Assembly: GCA_052174015.1 (NCBI GenBank)
Contig: JBQMXM010000013.1
Span: 1 to 22,113, forward strand
DNA from: JABCPO02 sp052174015
Lineage (GTDB): Bacteria; Bacillota; Clostridia; TANB77; CAG-508
Length of the DNA: 22,113 nt
Direction of reading: 5' to 3'
Part shown: one piece after another, positions 7,855-14,432 of the stretch
Position numbering within the stretch: the stretch's first letter is position 1
Layout of the letters: the number at the start of each line of letters is the position of its first letter
Position numbers and translations under genes: made by a program
Notes under the pieces: model-generated
Database searches by the model: none
Told to the model about the DNA's origin: nothing
What the model saw: the letters and a program-made list of their open reading frames with translations, nothing else

Positions 7855-9435
7855 ATGCAAAATATATTAAAATATATATTCTTAGTATTTTTAGTTATAT
7901 TATTAAGTGTTACAGGATATTTTGTGTATAAATTTAATAACCAAAATATAGAAAAACAAAAGAATATCAAAAAAGAAGAAACAATAAATATATTACAAAG
8001 AGACTTAAGACTTGGAGTTGCAGAATTAGATACAATGAATCCAATTTTAACTACTAATAGAAATGTATATGAAATATCTAAATTATTTTATGATTCTTTA
8101 ATAACACTGGAAAAAAATTATGAACTTAAATTTCAATTAGCTGAAAATATAGTTAAAGAAGATGATAAACATTACAAAGTGATACTAAAAAAAGATTTAT
8201 ATTGGCAAGGTGAAAACGGAAAAATAACAGCAGAAGATGTAGAGTTTACTATAAATCAAATAAATAAATCTAAAGGTGCATATAAAGAAAATGTATCAAT
8301 GATTGAAAGTACAAAAATAATAGATGAAAATACAATAATGTTAAATTTGAAAGAAGCACAACCATTTTTTGAATATAATTTAACATTTCCAATAATGAAA
8401 AAAGTAGAAGAAAAACTGTTTACAGATAAAGAAAAATATAATTTCCCTATATGTAGTGGTAAATATTTATTTAAAGAATTAAAAAACACAGTTGCAATCT
8501 TTGAAAAAAATGAAAAATATCATGATAAAGAATTTAATCCAAGTATTTTAAAAATATTTGTAACATTATATGGTTCAAGTGGAGAATTGTATAATGGATT
8601 TAAATCAGGTAATATAGATTTAATAACTACTAAAGAAGTTAATTTTAGTAAATATATAGGAACAGAAGGATTTGTACATAAACAATTAAGGGGTAGAGAA
8701 TTTGAAATGCTTGCATTTAATAATGAAGTATTTCAAAATGCAGAAATTAAACAAGGAATATATGCAGCAATAAATAAGAATAAGATTATAGAAAAAATAC
8801 CAGGATATCAAGTAGCAACATATCCATTAGATTATGGAAATCAATTTTATTCTAATTTAATAGAATTTAATGAATCAAAACAAAGAAGGACAGTACCATT
8901 ATTATATAATAATACACAAATAGCAGAAAGTAAGCTGAAAAGTATAAGTGGAAAAAGATATAATCTTTTAATAAATTCAGAAAATAATGTACAAAAACAA
9001 ATAGCATTAGAAGTAAAAGAACAATTAAAACAATTTAAAATCAATATAAATATAGAAGAAACAAGTGCAAATAACTATTATGCTAGAATAAATAAAAAGA
9101 AATATGATATGGCAATAATTGGTATTAGAACATCATATAGTCCAAATATAGAAAGATTTTTTGGAAATATAAACTTGTTTCAATATAAAAGTAAAGAAAT
9201 GCTTAATAATTTGAAAAAAGCATCAAATGAAAAAATAACTTCAGATAGAACAAAAATATTAGAAGATATATATAAGCAAATAGAGTTAATATATATTAGA
9301 GATGTACCATTCATAGGGATTGCAAGAGACACAACTCAAATTATATTATCAACAGGACTTACAGTACCTGAAAATAATTCAGCATTTAATAATTATAATC
9401 TGTTTTATGATATAGCTAAATGGTATAGAAAATAA
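7855..9435 (+). CDS. Family 5 extracellular solute-binding protein, membrane anchored
   Basis: The 526-residue protein has the fold-defining segments of SBP family 5 (oligopeptide/dipeptide/nickel binding proteins). These are an early Asp-Thr-Met-Asn-Pro segment, Tyr-Asp-Ser-Leu-Ile, and the Leu-Ala-Glu-Asn then Trp-Gln-Gly-Glu-Asn-Gly with Thr-Ala-Glu-Asp-Val region. Residues 5-26 form one hydrophobic segment with no lipobox Cys, unlike the usual lipoprotein form in Gram-positives. It is therefore probably held by an uncleaved N-terminal helix or secreted. No permease or ATPase gene is adjacent. GGAGG at 7846-7850 sets the start; the gap to the U32 gene is 32 bases. The ligand is unknown and a peptide is the family's default. 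Confidence 0.85.
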   Translation: MQNILKYIFLVFLVILLSVTGYFVYKFNNQNIEKQKNIKKEETINILQRDLRLGVAELDTMNPILTTNRNVYEISKLFYDSLITLEKNYELKFQLAENIVKEDDKHYKVILKKDLYWQGENGKITAEDVEFTINQINKSKGAYKENVSMIESTKIIDENTIMLNLKEAQPFFEYNLTFPIMKKVEEKLFTDKEKYNFPICSGKYLFKELKNTVAIFEKNEKYHDKEFNPSILKIFVTLYGSSGELYNGFKSGNIDLITTKEVNFSKYIGTEGFVHKQLRGREFEMLAFNNEVFQNAEIKQGIYAAINKNKIIEKIPGYQVATYPLDYGNQFYSNLIEFNESKQRRTVPLLYNNTQIAESKLKSISGKRYNLLINSENNVQKQIALEVKEQLKQFKININIEETSANNYYARINKKKYDMAIIGIRTSYSPNIERFFGNINLFQYKSKEMLNNLKKASNEKITSDRTKILEDIYKQIELIYIRDVPFIGIARDTTQIILSTGLTVPENNSAFNNYNLFYDIAKWYRK

Positions 9436-9491
9436 TGATTTGAACTAGAATTAAATAAAACATGAAAGAGAAAAAATAAAAGATAAAAATA

Positions 9492-9504
9492 TATAATAAT
9501 TATA
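9492..9504. promoter_or_regulatory. Per-box-like palindrome upstream of recA
   Basis: TATAATAATTATA is a perfect 6-1-6 palindrome and matches 13 of 15 positions of the Fur/PerR-type consensus TTATAATNATTATAA. It lies directly upstream of the candidate recA -10. AT-rich DNA yields such palindromes by chance fairly often, so this is a candidate operator only. Confidence 0.3.
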
Positions 9505-9517
9505 GAATAAATGATTG

Positions 9518-9523
9518 TATAAT
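9518..9523 (+). promoter_or_regulatory. Candidate recA -10 box
   Basis: TATAAT preceded by TTG, about 105 bases before the recA start, with no clear -35. No LexA-type GAAC-N4-GTTC operator is visible in 9436-9627. Confidence 0.4.
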
Positions 9524-9627
9524 GATAAAATGAAATTAATAGTAAAATTATACAAAAGAGAAGATGAAAATGTTTAAAAGAAATCTATTTTAAAAAACAA
9601 AAGATTATTAGGTATAAGGAGAAAAAT

Positions 9628-10725
9628 ATGGCAGAAAAAAAGAAAAAAGAAAATGTAATCTTAGAAAAAGATGATTTAGCAGGAAGAAAAAAAGCATTAC
9701 AAAAAGCAATGGATGATATAGAAAAAGATTATGGTAAAGGTTCTATAATGAGACTTGGAGATTTCAAAGTTGAAGATATAGAGGCAATACCAACAGGAGC
9801 TTTATCACTAGATGTAGCATTAGGTGTTGGTGGAATTCCAAGAGGAAGAATTATAGAAATATATGGACCAGAATCATCAGGTAAAACTACACTAACATTA
9901 CATATTGTAGCAGAAGTTCAAAAATTAGGAGGAGAAGCAGCATTTATAGATGCAGAACATGCTCTAGACCCAATATATGCAAAAAGAATAGGTGTAGATA
10001 TTGATAGATTAATAGTTGCACAACCAAATAATGGAGAAGAAGCATTAGAAATAGCAGAAAAATTAATTAGAAGTTCAGCAATAGATTTAATAGTTGTAGA
10101 TTCAGTAGCGGCATTAGTACCAAAATCAGAAATTGAAGGTAATATGGGAGATGCTCATATGGCTGTTCAAGCAAGACTTATGAGTCAAGCACTTAGAAAA
10201 ATAGCAGGACTTATGAATAAAACACATACTACAGTAATATTTATTAATCAATTAAGAGAAAAGGTAGGAGTACTTTATGGTTCACCAGAAGTTACACCAG
10301 GAGGAAGAGCTTTAAAATTTTATTCTTCAGTAAGAATTGATATTAGACGTGGAGAACAAATGAAAGAAGGTGGAAACATTATAGGTAATAAAACAAAAGT
10401 TAAAGTTGTAAAAAATAAGCTTGCTCCACCATTCCAAGAAGCAATGTTAGATATGATATATGGAAAAGGAATTGATAAAGAATCAAGTATTATAGATTTA
10501 GCAATTGATTTTGGAATTATAGAAAAAGCAGGTTCATGGTTTAGCTATAATGGAGAAAAGATTGGACAAGGTAGAGAAAAAGTTAAAGAGTTTATGAAAG
10601 AAAATCTAGATGCTAAAACTGAAATAGAACAAGCTGTTAGAGAAAAAGCAAAATCAAGAACATCATTTACATTTGAAGAAGATACAAAAGATGTTTCTGA
10701 AGAAGCAATTGAAACAGAAGAGTAA
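9628..10725 (+). CDS. recA: Recombinase RecA
   Basis: ATP-dependent strand-exchange protein and coprotease for LexA in homologous recombination and the SOS response. The 365 residues carry a Lys/Glu-rich N-terminal extension of about 20 residues, then the Asp-Tyr-Gly-Lys-Gly-Ser-Ile-Met-Arg-Leu-Gly start of the core. Walker A Gly-Pro-Glu-Ser-Ser-Gly-Lys-Thr-Thr is at 80-88. The Asp-Ala-Glu-His-Ala-Leu-Asp segment, Walker B (Leu-Ile-Val-Val-Asp-Ser), the L2 region with Asn-Gln-Leu-Arg-Glu-Lys, and Pro-Gly-Gly-Arg-Ala-Leu-Lys-Phe-Tyr follow. The acidic tail ends in Glu-Thr-Glu-Glu, as is typical. AAGGAG at 9616-9621 sets the start. It is followed by a long palindrome and a ROK kinase gene. Confidence 0.98.
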   Translation: MAEKKKKENVILEKDDLAGRKKALQKAMDDIEKDYGKGSIMRLGDFKVEDIEAIPTGALSLDVALGVGGIPRGRIIEIYGPESSGKTTLTLHIVAEVQKLGGEAAFIDAEHALDPIYAKRIGVDIDRLIVAQPNNGEEALEIAEKLIRSSAIDLIVVDSVAALVPKSEIEGNMGDAHMAVQARLMSQALRKIAGLMNKTHTTVIFINQLREKVGVLYGSPEVTPGGRALKFYSSVRIDIRRGEQMKEGGNIIGNKTKVKVVKNKLAPPFQEAMLDMIYGKGIDKESSIIDLAIDFGIIEKAGSWFSYNGEKIGQGREKVKEFMKENLDAKTEIEQAVREKAKSRTSFTFEEDTKDVSEEAIETEE

Positions 10726-10768
10726 TTTAAATAATGATAAAATACAAATAATAAGATGAATAATAATA

Positions 10769-10799
10769 TGTACCTAAATATTAAATATATTTAGGTACA
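10769..10799. repeat. 12-bp perfect inverted repeat between recA and the ROK kinase
   Basis: TGTACCTAAATA (10769-10780) and TATTTAGGTACA (10788-10799) are exact reverse complements around a 7-base spacer. No T-run follows on either strand, so it is not a classic intrinsic terminator. It could be an operator for the downstream kinase gene (start 10848) or a U-poor terminator or processing hairpin of recA. Confidence 0.75.
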
Positions 10800-10847
10800 A
10801 TTAGTAAAAAATATAATATATAAAATACATAATACAAAGGAAAAAAT

Positions 10848-11744
10848 ATGAAAATAGGTATTGATATAGGTGGTTCACATATTGCACTTGCAATAGTAGA
10901 TAGAGATAAAATTAGTAATAAGCAAAGTATCTATACAAGAAATTTAGATATATTTACTAGAAAAAATATGAAAGAATATATACTTAAAAAAATATTTGAA
11001 TATATTGATACAAATATAGATATAAAAAAATTAGATGTGATTGGAATTTCATCTGCAGGAGAAATTCAAGATGGAATAATATATAATGCTCAAAATTTAG
11101 GAATAGTAAAATTTGATATTAAAGGACAATTAATAAAAAGATATCCAGGTGTTAAAATATTAGTTCAAAATGATGCTCTATCAGCTTTAAATGCAGAAAT
11201 GAAATTTGGAAATTTAAAAAATAGTGATACCTCAGTATTTATGTGTATAGGAACAGGAATAGGATTTGCATATATATATGATAACAATGTATTTAAATTG
11301 CATAATATGTATGGAATAGATATAGGTCATATGATTATTGAAAAAGATGGCATTCCTTGTACTTGTGGTAAAAAAGGTTGTTTTGAAAAATATGCAACGA
11401 TGAGAAGATTAAAAAGAAATTTAAAACAAGAATTAAAGATATATGAAGATATTAAAGTATCAGAAATATTAGAACAATACTATAATAATAATGAAGAAGT
11501 AGTACAAAAAATAGTAAAAGAATATATATCATATTTAATTACAGGAATTGCTAATATAGTTGAACTATTTAAACCTAAAAAAATATGTATAGGTGGTAGT
11601 TTTGCAAATTTAGAAAATACAATAGTATGGAAAGAACTACAAAAACAATATAATGAATTAAAAACATATTCAAAAATACAAAAACCTATACTAGTTACTG
11701 CTAAATACAAAAATGATGCAGGTATAATAGGTAGTGTGATATAA
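10848..11744 (+). CDS. ROK family sugar kinase (glucokinase-like)
   Basis: Cytoplasmic ATP-dependent hexose kinase of the ROK (repressor, ORF, kinase) family. Residues 1-12 give the phosphate-1 loop Asp-Ile-Gly-Gly-Ser-His. Gln-Asn-Asp-Ala has the catalytic base Asp109, and a Gly-Thr-Gly-Ile-Gly adenosine-loop motif follows. The ROK zinc site is complete: His161, Cys171, Cys173 and Cys178 in a Cys-Thr-Cys-Gly-Lys-Lys-Gly-Cys-Phe-Glu motif. At 298 residues and without an N-terminal helix-turn-helix it is a kinase and not a ROK repressor. Substrate (glucose, N-acetylglucosamine, N-acetylmannosamine, fructose) cannot be told by eye. AAAGGA at 10836-10841 provides the ribosome binding site. It appears to be transcribed alone. 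Confidence 0.88.
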   Translation: MKIGIDIGGSHIALAIVDRDKISNKQSIYTRNLDIFTRKNMKEYILKKIFEYIDTNIDIKKLDVIGISSAGEIQDGIIYNAQNLGIVKFDIKGQLIKRYPGVKILVQNDALSALNAEMKFGNLKNSDTSVFMCIGTGIGFAYIYDNNVFKLHNMYGIDIGHMIIEKDGIPCTCGKKGCFEKYATMRRLKRNLKQELKIYEDIKVSEILEQYYNNNEEVVQKIVKEYISYLITGIANIVELFKPKKICIGGSFANLENTIVWKELQKQYNELKTYSKIQKPILVTAKYKNDAGIIGSVI

Positions 11745-11791
11745 TATAGTTCTGTACTATAAAGTTTATATTTTGTATAGCTTCACTAAAG

Positions 11792-11820
11792 TTGACATAA
11801 TGTTGAAAAAGAGTTATAAT
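11792..11820 (+). promoter_or_regulatory. Perfect consensus sigma-A promoter of the unknown gene
   Basis: TTGACA (11792-11797), exactly 17 bases, then TATAAT (11815-11820). It is the only promoter in the window with both hexamers perfect. The predicted start near 11827 gives a leader of about 73 bases containing a stable hairpin. Confidence 0.9.
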
Positions 11821-11847
11821 TATTATATATAAAATAAATATAGTATA

Positions 11848-11889
11848 TGTTTGCTTAGGTTGTGGCGGCACAACTCAGTATTGCAAACA
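11848..11889 (+). promoter_or_regulatory. Structured GC-rich leader element ending at the ribosome binding site
   Basis: TGTTTGC (11848-11854) pairs with GCAAACA (11883-11889) as a 7-bp outer stem. GTTGTG (11859-11864) pairs with CACAAC (11869-11874) around a GCGG tetraloop as the inner stem. The asymmetric internal loop has about 4 bases on the 5' side and about 8 on the 3' side. The last paired A is also the first base of the AGGAG ribosome binding site (11889-11893). No T-run follows, so it is not a terminator. I do not recognise a known riboswitch class. A protein- or ligand-binding translational control element is inferred. Confidence 0.65.
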
Positions 11890-11899
11890 GGAGAAAAAT

Positions 11900-12943
11900 A
11901 TGTATAAGGAAATAGAGAGTGTATCAACAGTAAGTGCTAGATATAACATAGCAAAAGAATTACTAGATCTTGAAATGCAAGACCCTAGTAAATGGAATCA
12001 AGAAAAACAAAAAGTGTATGATGAAAATCGTGCCCTATTTGCAAGGTTAACAGTAGGAGATTGGGATAGATTTTGTTCTAAGAATTATTTCAATGAGTTA
12101 ACTAATCTTGATAGAAATAAGGAGTTATTTCATTTAAAGGTTGCTTTTAAACCTTTTGGGATGGAAAAACTAGAATATAAGATTATTAGCATTTATAAAT
12201 TTGATATTTTATCAATAATAGATGAAGAGCTAAGGAAAGAATTCAATAACGACATTAAAAAAATGTGCGTTGATTCAAGATTTACATCTAAAATTACGGC
12301 TATCTTAGAAAATACAACTGAAATATTTCATAAAGAGAAAATGCTTTTCTGGAGACTTGAAGAGGTAGAAAATTATTTTAATTTAGGTGAATCCTCTTTG
12401 ACTAATCTAGAGTTATCTAGAGATATTTTAGAAATTGAAGAGAGGGAGAGCACTAGAGAATATATAGCATATATTTTAGCTAGTAACTTAATAGAAGAAG
12501 AAAATAATCCTGAATCAAAGAAAGAAGCGTATATTAGAACACTATCTTTATTTAACAGAATCTCTGATAAAAATTGGTGTAGAAGAGTTTCTGATGAATA
12601 TAGGGAATATTGCAATTTTGAAAGAAAGATAAAAATAAAGTATAGCTATATAATCAAAGGGATAGAATGCTTTGAAAATGGCAAATATGAGGATACTTTA
12701 ACTATTCCATATGTTATTTTCAAAAGAATGACAAGACATGATAATATTGTAATTCCGCAAATAGATGCTAATGAAGTAGATACAAAACTTTTTATAAAGA
12801 CAGATATACACCTGTCTGACATTGCTTTTCGTGAGGAATTAGTGAAAATACACAATTTCATTAATTCTAACGGATTGTCGCTTCATAAATCACCTTATAA
12901 AATAGAATATTTAAGGGTGGAATTTATATATGAAGAGAAGTAA
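11900..12943 (+). CDS. Hypothetical protein with structured leader, family not recognised
   Basis: A 347-residue, strongly charged (Lys/Glu/Asp/Arg-rich) protein with no signal peptide or membrane helix, so probably cytoplasmic. Predicted content is mostly helical: residues 1-60 contain an Asp-Pro-Ser-Lys-Trp-Asn-Gln-Glu stretch and a Val-Gly-Asp-Trp-Asp-Arg-Phe-Cys segment. The middle is rich in Leu/Glu heptad-like patches. The C-terminal third is more beta-like, ending in Tyr-Leu-Arg-Val-Glu-Phe-Ile-Tyr. No catalytic motif is obvious to me. Arg CGT codons and GC-containing synonymous choices are more frequent than in neighbouring housekeeping genes, consistent with acquisition by transfer. 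AGGAG at 11889-11893 sets the start. It has its own perfect promoter, hairpin leader and strong terminator, so it is a self-contained cassette. The function is unknown. Confidence 0.8.
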   Translation: MYKEIESVSTVSARYNIAKELLDLEMQDPSKWNQEKQKVYDENRALFARLTVGDWDRFCSKNYFNELTNLDRNKELFHLKVAFKPFGMEKLEYKIISIYKFDILSIIDEELRKEFNNDIKKMCVDSRFTSKITAILENTTEIFHKEKMLFWRLEEVENYFNLGESSLTNLELSRDILEIEERESTREYIAYILASNLIEEENNPESKKEAYIRTLSLFNRISDKNWCRRVSDEYREYCNFERKIKIKYSYIIKGIECFENGKYEDTLTIPYVIFKRMTRHDNIVIPQIDANEVDTKLFIKTDIHLSDIAFREELVKIHNFINSNGLSLHKSPYKIEYLRVEFIYEEK

Positions 12944-12953
12944 TCTTAAATTT

Positions 12954-12985
12954 AAAAGCGAGCAATTATATTGCTTGCTTTTTTT
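12954..12985 (+). terminator. Terminator of the unknown gene
   Basis: AAAAGCGAGCAA (12954-12965) pairs with TTGCTTGCTTTT (12971-12982), with one G-U pair and a TTATA loop. A seven-T run spans 12979-12985. Confidence 0.92.
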
Positions 12986-12990
12986 ATGTA

Positions 12991-13020
12991 TTTTTAATAT
13001 ATTTCTGTTAAATATATTTG
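12991..13020. repeat. 30-bp direct repeat, left copy, with internal palindrome
   Basis: It begins TTTTTAATATATTTCTGT and matches 14180-14209 at 28 of 30 positions; the mismatches are at repeat positions 19 and 26. Within it, AATATATTT (12996-13004) and AAATATATT (13010-13018) form a perfect inverted repeat around CTGTT. It lies about 70-100 bases upstream of the fic -10 box. Confidence 0.85.
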
Positions 13021-13085
13021 TGTTTTTACAAAAATTTGAAAATTAAATAAATATTATGATATTTTATGTTATATTAGTAACTTTG

Positions 13086-13094
13086 TGATATAAT
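13086..13094 (+). promoter_or_regulatory. Extended -10 promoter of the fic gene
   Basis: TGATATAAT (TG, one base, TATAAT at 13089-13094) with no strong -35. The start codon is 24 bases downstream of the -10 end, so the leader is very short. Confidence 0.65.
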
Positions 13095-13118
13095 AAATAT
13101 ATGAATTGGAGGTTTGAA

Positions 13119-14115
13119 ATGGAAATAAAATACCCACCATATACAATTACTGATAAAATGCTAAATTATGTGTCAGATATAATGAAAAAAATAGGAGAAG
13201 CAAATTATTTTGAGAGTTTAAATAGATATCCAAAATTAAGAAGAAAGTCAAGAATAATGTCAATATATTCTTCACTGGCTATTGAAAATAATCAATTATC
13301 ATTATTTCAAGTTGAAGATGTAATAAATGGTAAACCGGTAATACGGAGAACAAAAAGATATTCAAGAAGTAAAAAACGCTTATAAAGCTTATGAGAAAAT
13401 AGATAAACTAAATCCATATTCTATTGAAGATTTAAAGAAAATACATGGAATATTAACTTTTTTAGTTGAAAAAGATGCAGGGAAATTTAGAAATCATGGT
13501 GAAGCAGTTTATGATGGTGATAAAAAAATATTTGTAGCTCCGCCTCCTAGATTAGTACCTAGCTTAATGGATAATTTATTTAGTTGGATGAGTGAAGTTA
13601 AAGATACAATAAATCCACTTATTTTATCCTCTATTTTCCATTATAAATTTGTTTTTATACATCCATTTCATGATGGTAATGGAAGAACAGCAAGATTATG
13701 GCAAACAGCAATACTTTCTCATTGGGAAAAAGCATTTGCTTATTTACCTATTGAAAGTATAATAAAAGAAAATCAAGAGGAATATTATACTGCTATTCAA
13801 AATTGCAATAATACAGGTAATTCTACAGAATTTATAGAATTTATGCTTAAAATGATAGATAGTACAATAGATGAGATGAATAATTCTAAAGAATTAAAAG
13901 ATACATTTCAATTATTGCTTTCAGAAAATGAATTAAAGGTATTAGAATGTATAAAAAGAAATGTAATTATTGGTGCAAAAGATATTATCGCTCAAACAGA
14001 TTTATCTGATAGTACAGTTAGGAGAATTTTAAGAAAATTTTTACAAGATAAAAAAATTGAAACTACTGATAATAATGAAAATTCTCCAAATAAAAAATAT
14101 AAATTGACAGAGTAA
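13119..14115 (+). pseudogene. Fic family AMP-transferase gene broken by a one-base insertion
   Basis: Fic proteins transfer AMP (or another nucleotide moiety) to target protein hydroxyls. The frame from ATG 13119 (GGAGG at 13108-13112) encodes 75 normal residues, including the class II inhibitory motif Ser52-Leu-Ala-Ile-Glu56-Asn57. It then shifts at about 13344 (an extra C) and ends at 13385. The +1 frame continues without loss as Gly-Glu-Gln-Lys-Asp-Ile-Gln-Glu-Val, then the core His-Pro-Phe-His-Asp-Gly-Asn-Gly-Arg-Thr-Ala-Arg (13660-13695). It closes with a C-terminal winged helix. Repaired, the protein would be 331 residues, a normal length. An ATG at 13567 could start a core fragment but has no ribosome binding site. 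Recent inactivation is most likely; sequencing error or programmed frameshifting at the rare CGG codon are alternatives. Confidence 0.88.
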
Positions 14116-14134
14116 TGACAGAGTAATGACAGAG
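14105..14134 (+). repeat. 11-bp tandem repeat over the fic stop codon
   Basis: TGACAGAGTAA occurs twice in full (14105-14115, 14116-14126), followed by a third partial TGACAGAG (14127-14134). The first copy carries the last codons and the TAA stop of fic. Replication slippage is the simplest origin. Confidence 0.9.
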
Positions 14135-14179
14135 CTATAAAATTAAAATTTGAAGAATATTATAATAATGTAGAAGTAC

Positions 14180-14209
14180 TTTTTAATATATTTCTGTCAA
14201 ATATGTTTG
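14180..14209. repeat. 30-bp direct repeat, right copy
   Basis: It matches 12991-13020 at 28 of 30 positions, in the same orientation and 1189 bases downstream. The internal palindrome is kept with one G-T mismatch (AAATATGTT arm). It lies about 65-95 bases upstream of the thrS -10, nearly the same distance as the left copy from the fic -10. Confidence 0.85.
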
Positions 14210-14249
14210 AACTTTCTACACAAAAAAATAATAATGAGCAATTTGTATA

Positions 14250-14278
14250 TTGTAAATAGGTAATATTTATGATATACT
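14250..14278 (+). promoter_or_regulatory. thrS promoter with extended -10
   Basis: TTGTAA (14250-14255), a 17-base spacer ending in TGA, then TATACT (14273-14278). The predicted start near 14285 gives a leader of about 150 bases. A second TATAAT at 14285-14290 has no good -35. Confidence 0.7.
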
Positions 14279-14309
14279 TTATTTTATAATATTGAAAAAA
14301 GAGGTAGTT

Positions 14310-14354
14310 ATGAAAAAACAAAATGGTATACTACATCTAACCTATACCTTATAA
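14310..14354 (+). CDS. Candidate 14-residue leader peptide or pilin-start remnant upstream of thrS
   Basis: ATG 14310 sits 5 bases after GAGG (14301-14304), ideal spacing. The frame Met-Lys-Lys-Gln-Asn-Gly-Ile-Leu-His-Leu-Thr-Tyr-Thr-Leu ends at TAA 14354. Two of the last four codons are ACC (Thr), and the frame lies in the thrS leader, so a translated attenuation peptide is conceivable. GGTATA (14325-14330) can pair with TATACC (14343-14348), while AGGTA of the ribosome binding site can pair with TACCT (14345-14349), so the two structures exclude each other. The first seven residues also resemble the start of pilin-like proteins in this lineage, so it may be a decayed gene start. Confidence 0.35.
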   Translation: MKKQNGILHLTYTL

Positions 14355-14432
14355 TTGAGATTTAAAATATAGTTATAGTTAAAACAAATAATATAAAATA
14401 AATTATAGAAAAAAGAAATTATGAGGTGAAAT

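Larger units (their letters stand above)
14116..14432 (+). other. Intergenic region fic-thrS (317 bases)
   Basis: It holds, in order, the end of the tandem repeat, the right copy of the 30-bp direct repeat, a good promoter (14250-14278), a 14-codon reading frame with its own ribosome binding site (14310-14354), and the thrS ribosome binding site. No T-box core (TGGNACCGCG-like) or tandem terminator/antiterminator is visible, although thrS is T-box controlled in many Firmicutes. Confidence 0.8.

Noticed and set aside
11745..11761. TATAGT/ACTATA hairpin after the ROK kinase gene as a terminator
   Set aside because: Only six weak pairs and no adjacent T-run. It is too weak to call, though some termination there would be expected before the consensus promoter at 11792.
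12991..14209. Insertion sequence or integrated element carrying fic
   Set aside because: The bounding repeats are direct, but there is no transposase, integrase or terminal inverted repeat pair, and the repeats sit in promoter regions. Duplication is a better explanation.
14116..14432. T-box riboswitch expected upstream of thrS
   Set aside because: No TGGNACCGCG-like core, specifier-loop context or terminator hairpin is visible. hisS likewise has too short a leader (about 17 bases) to hold one.
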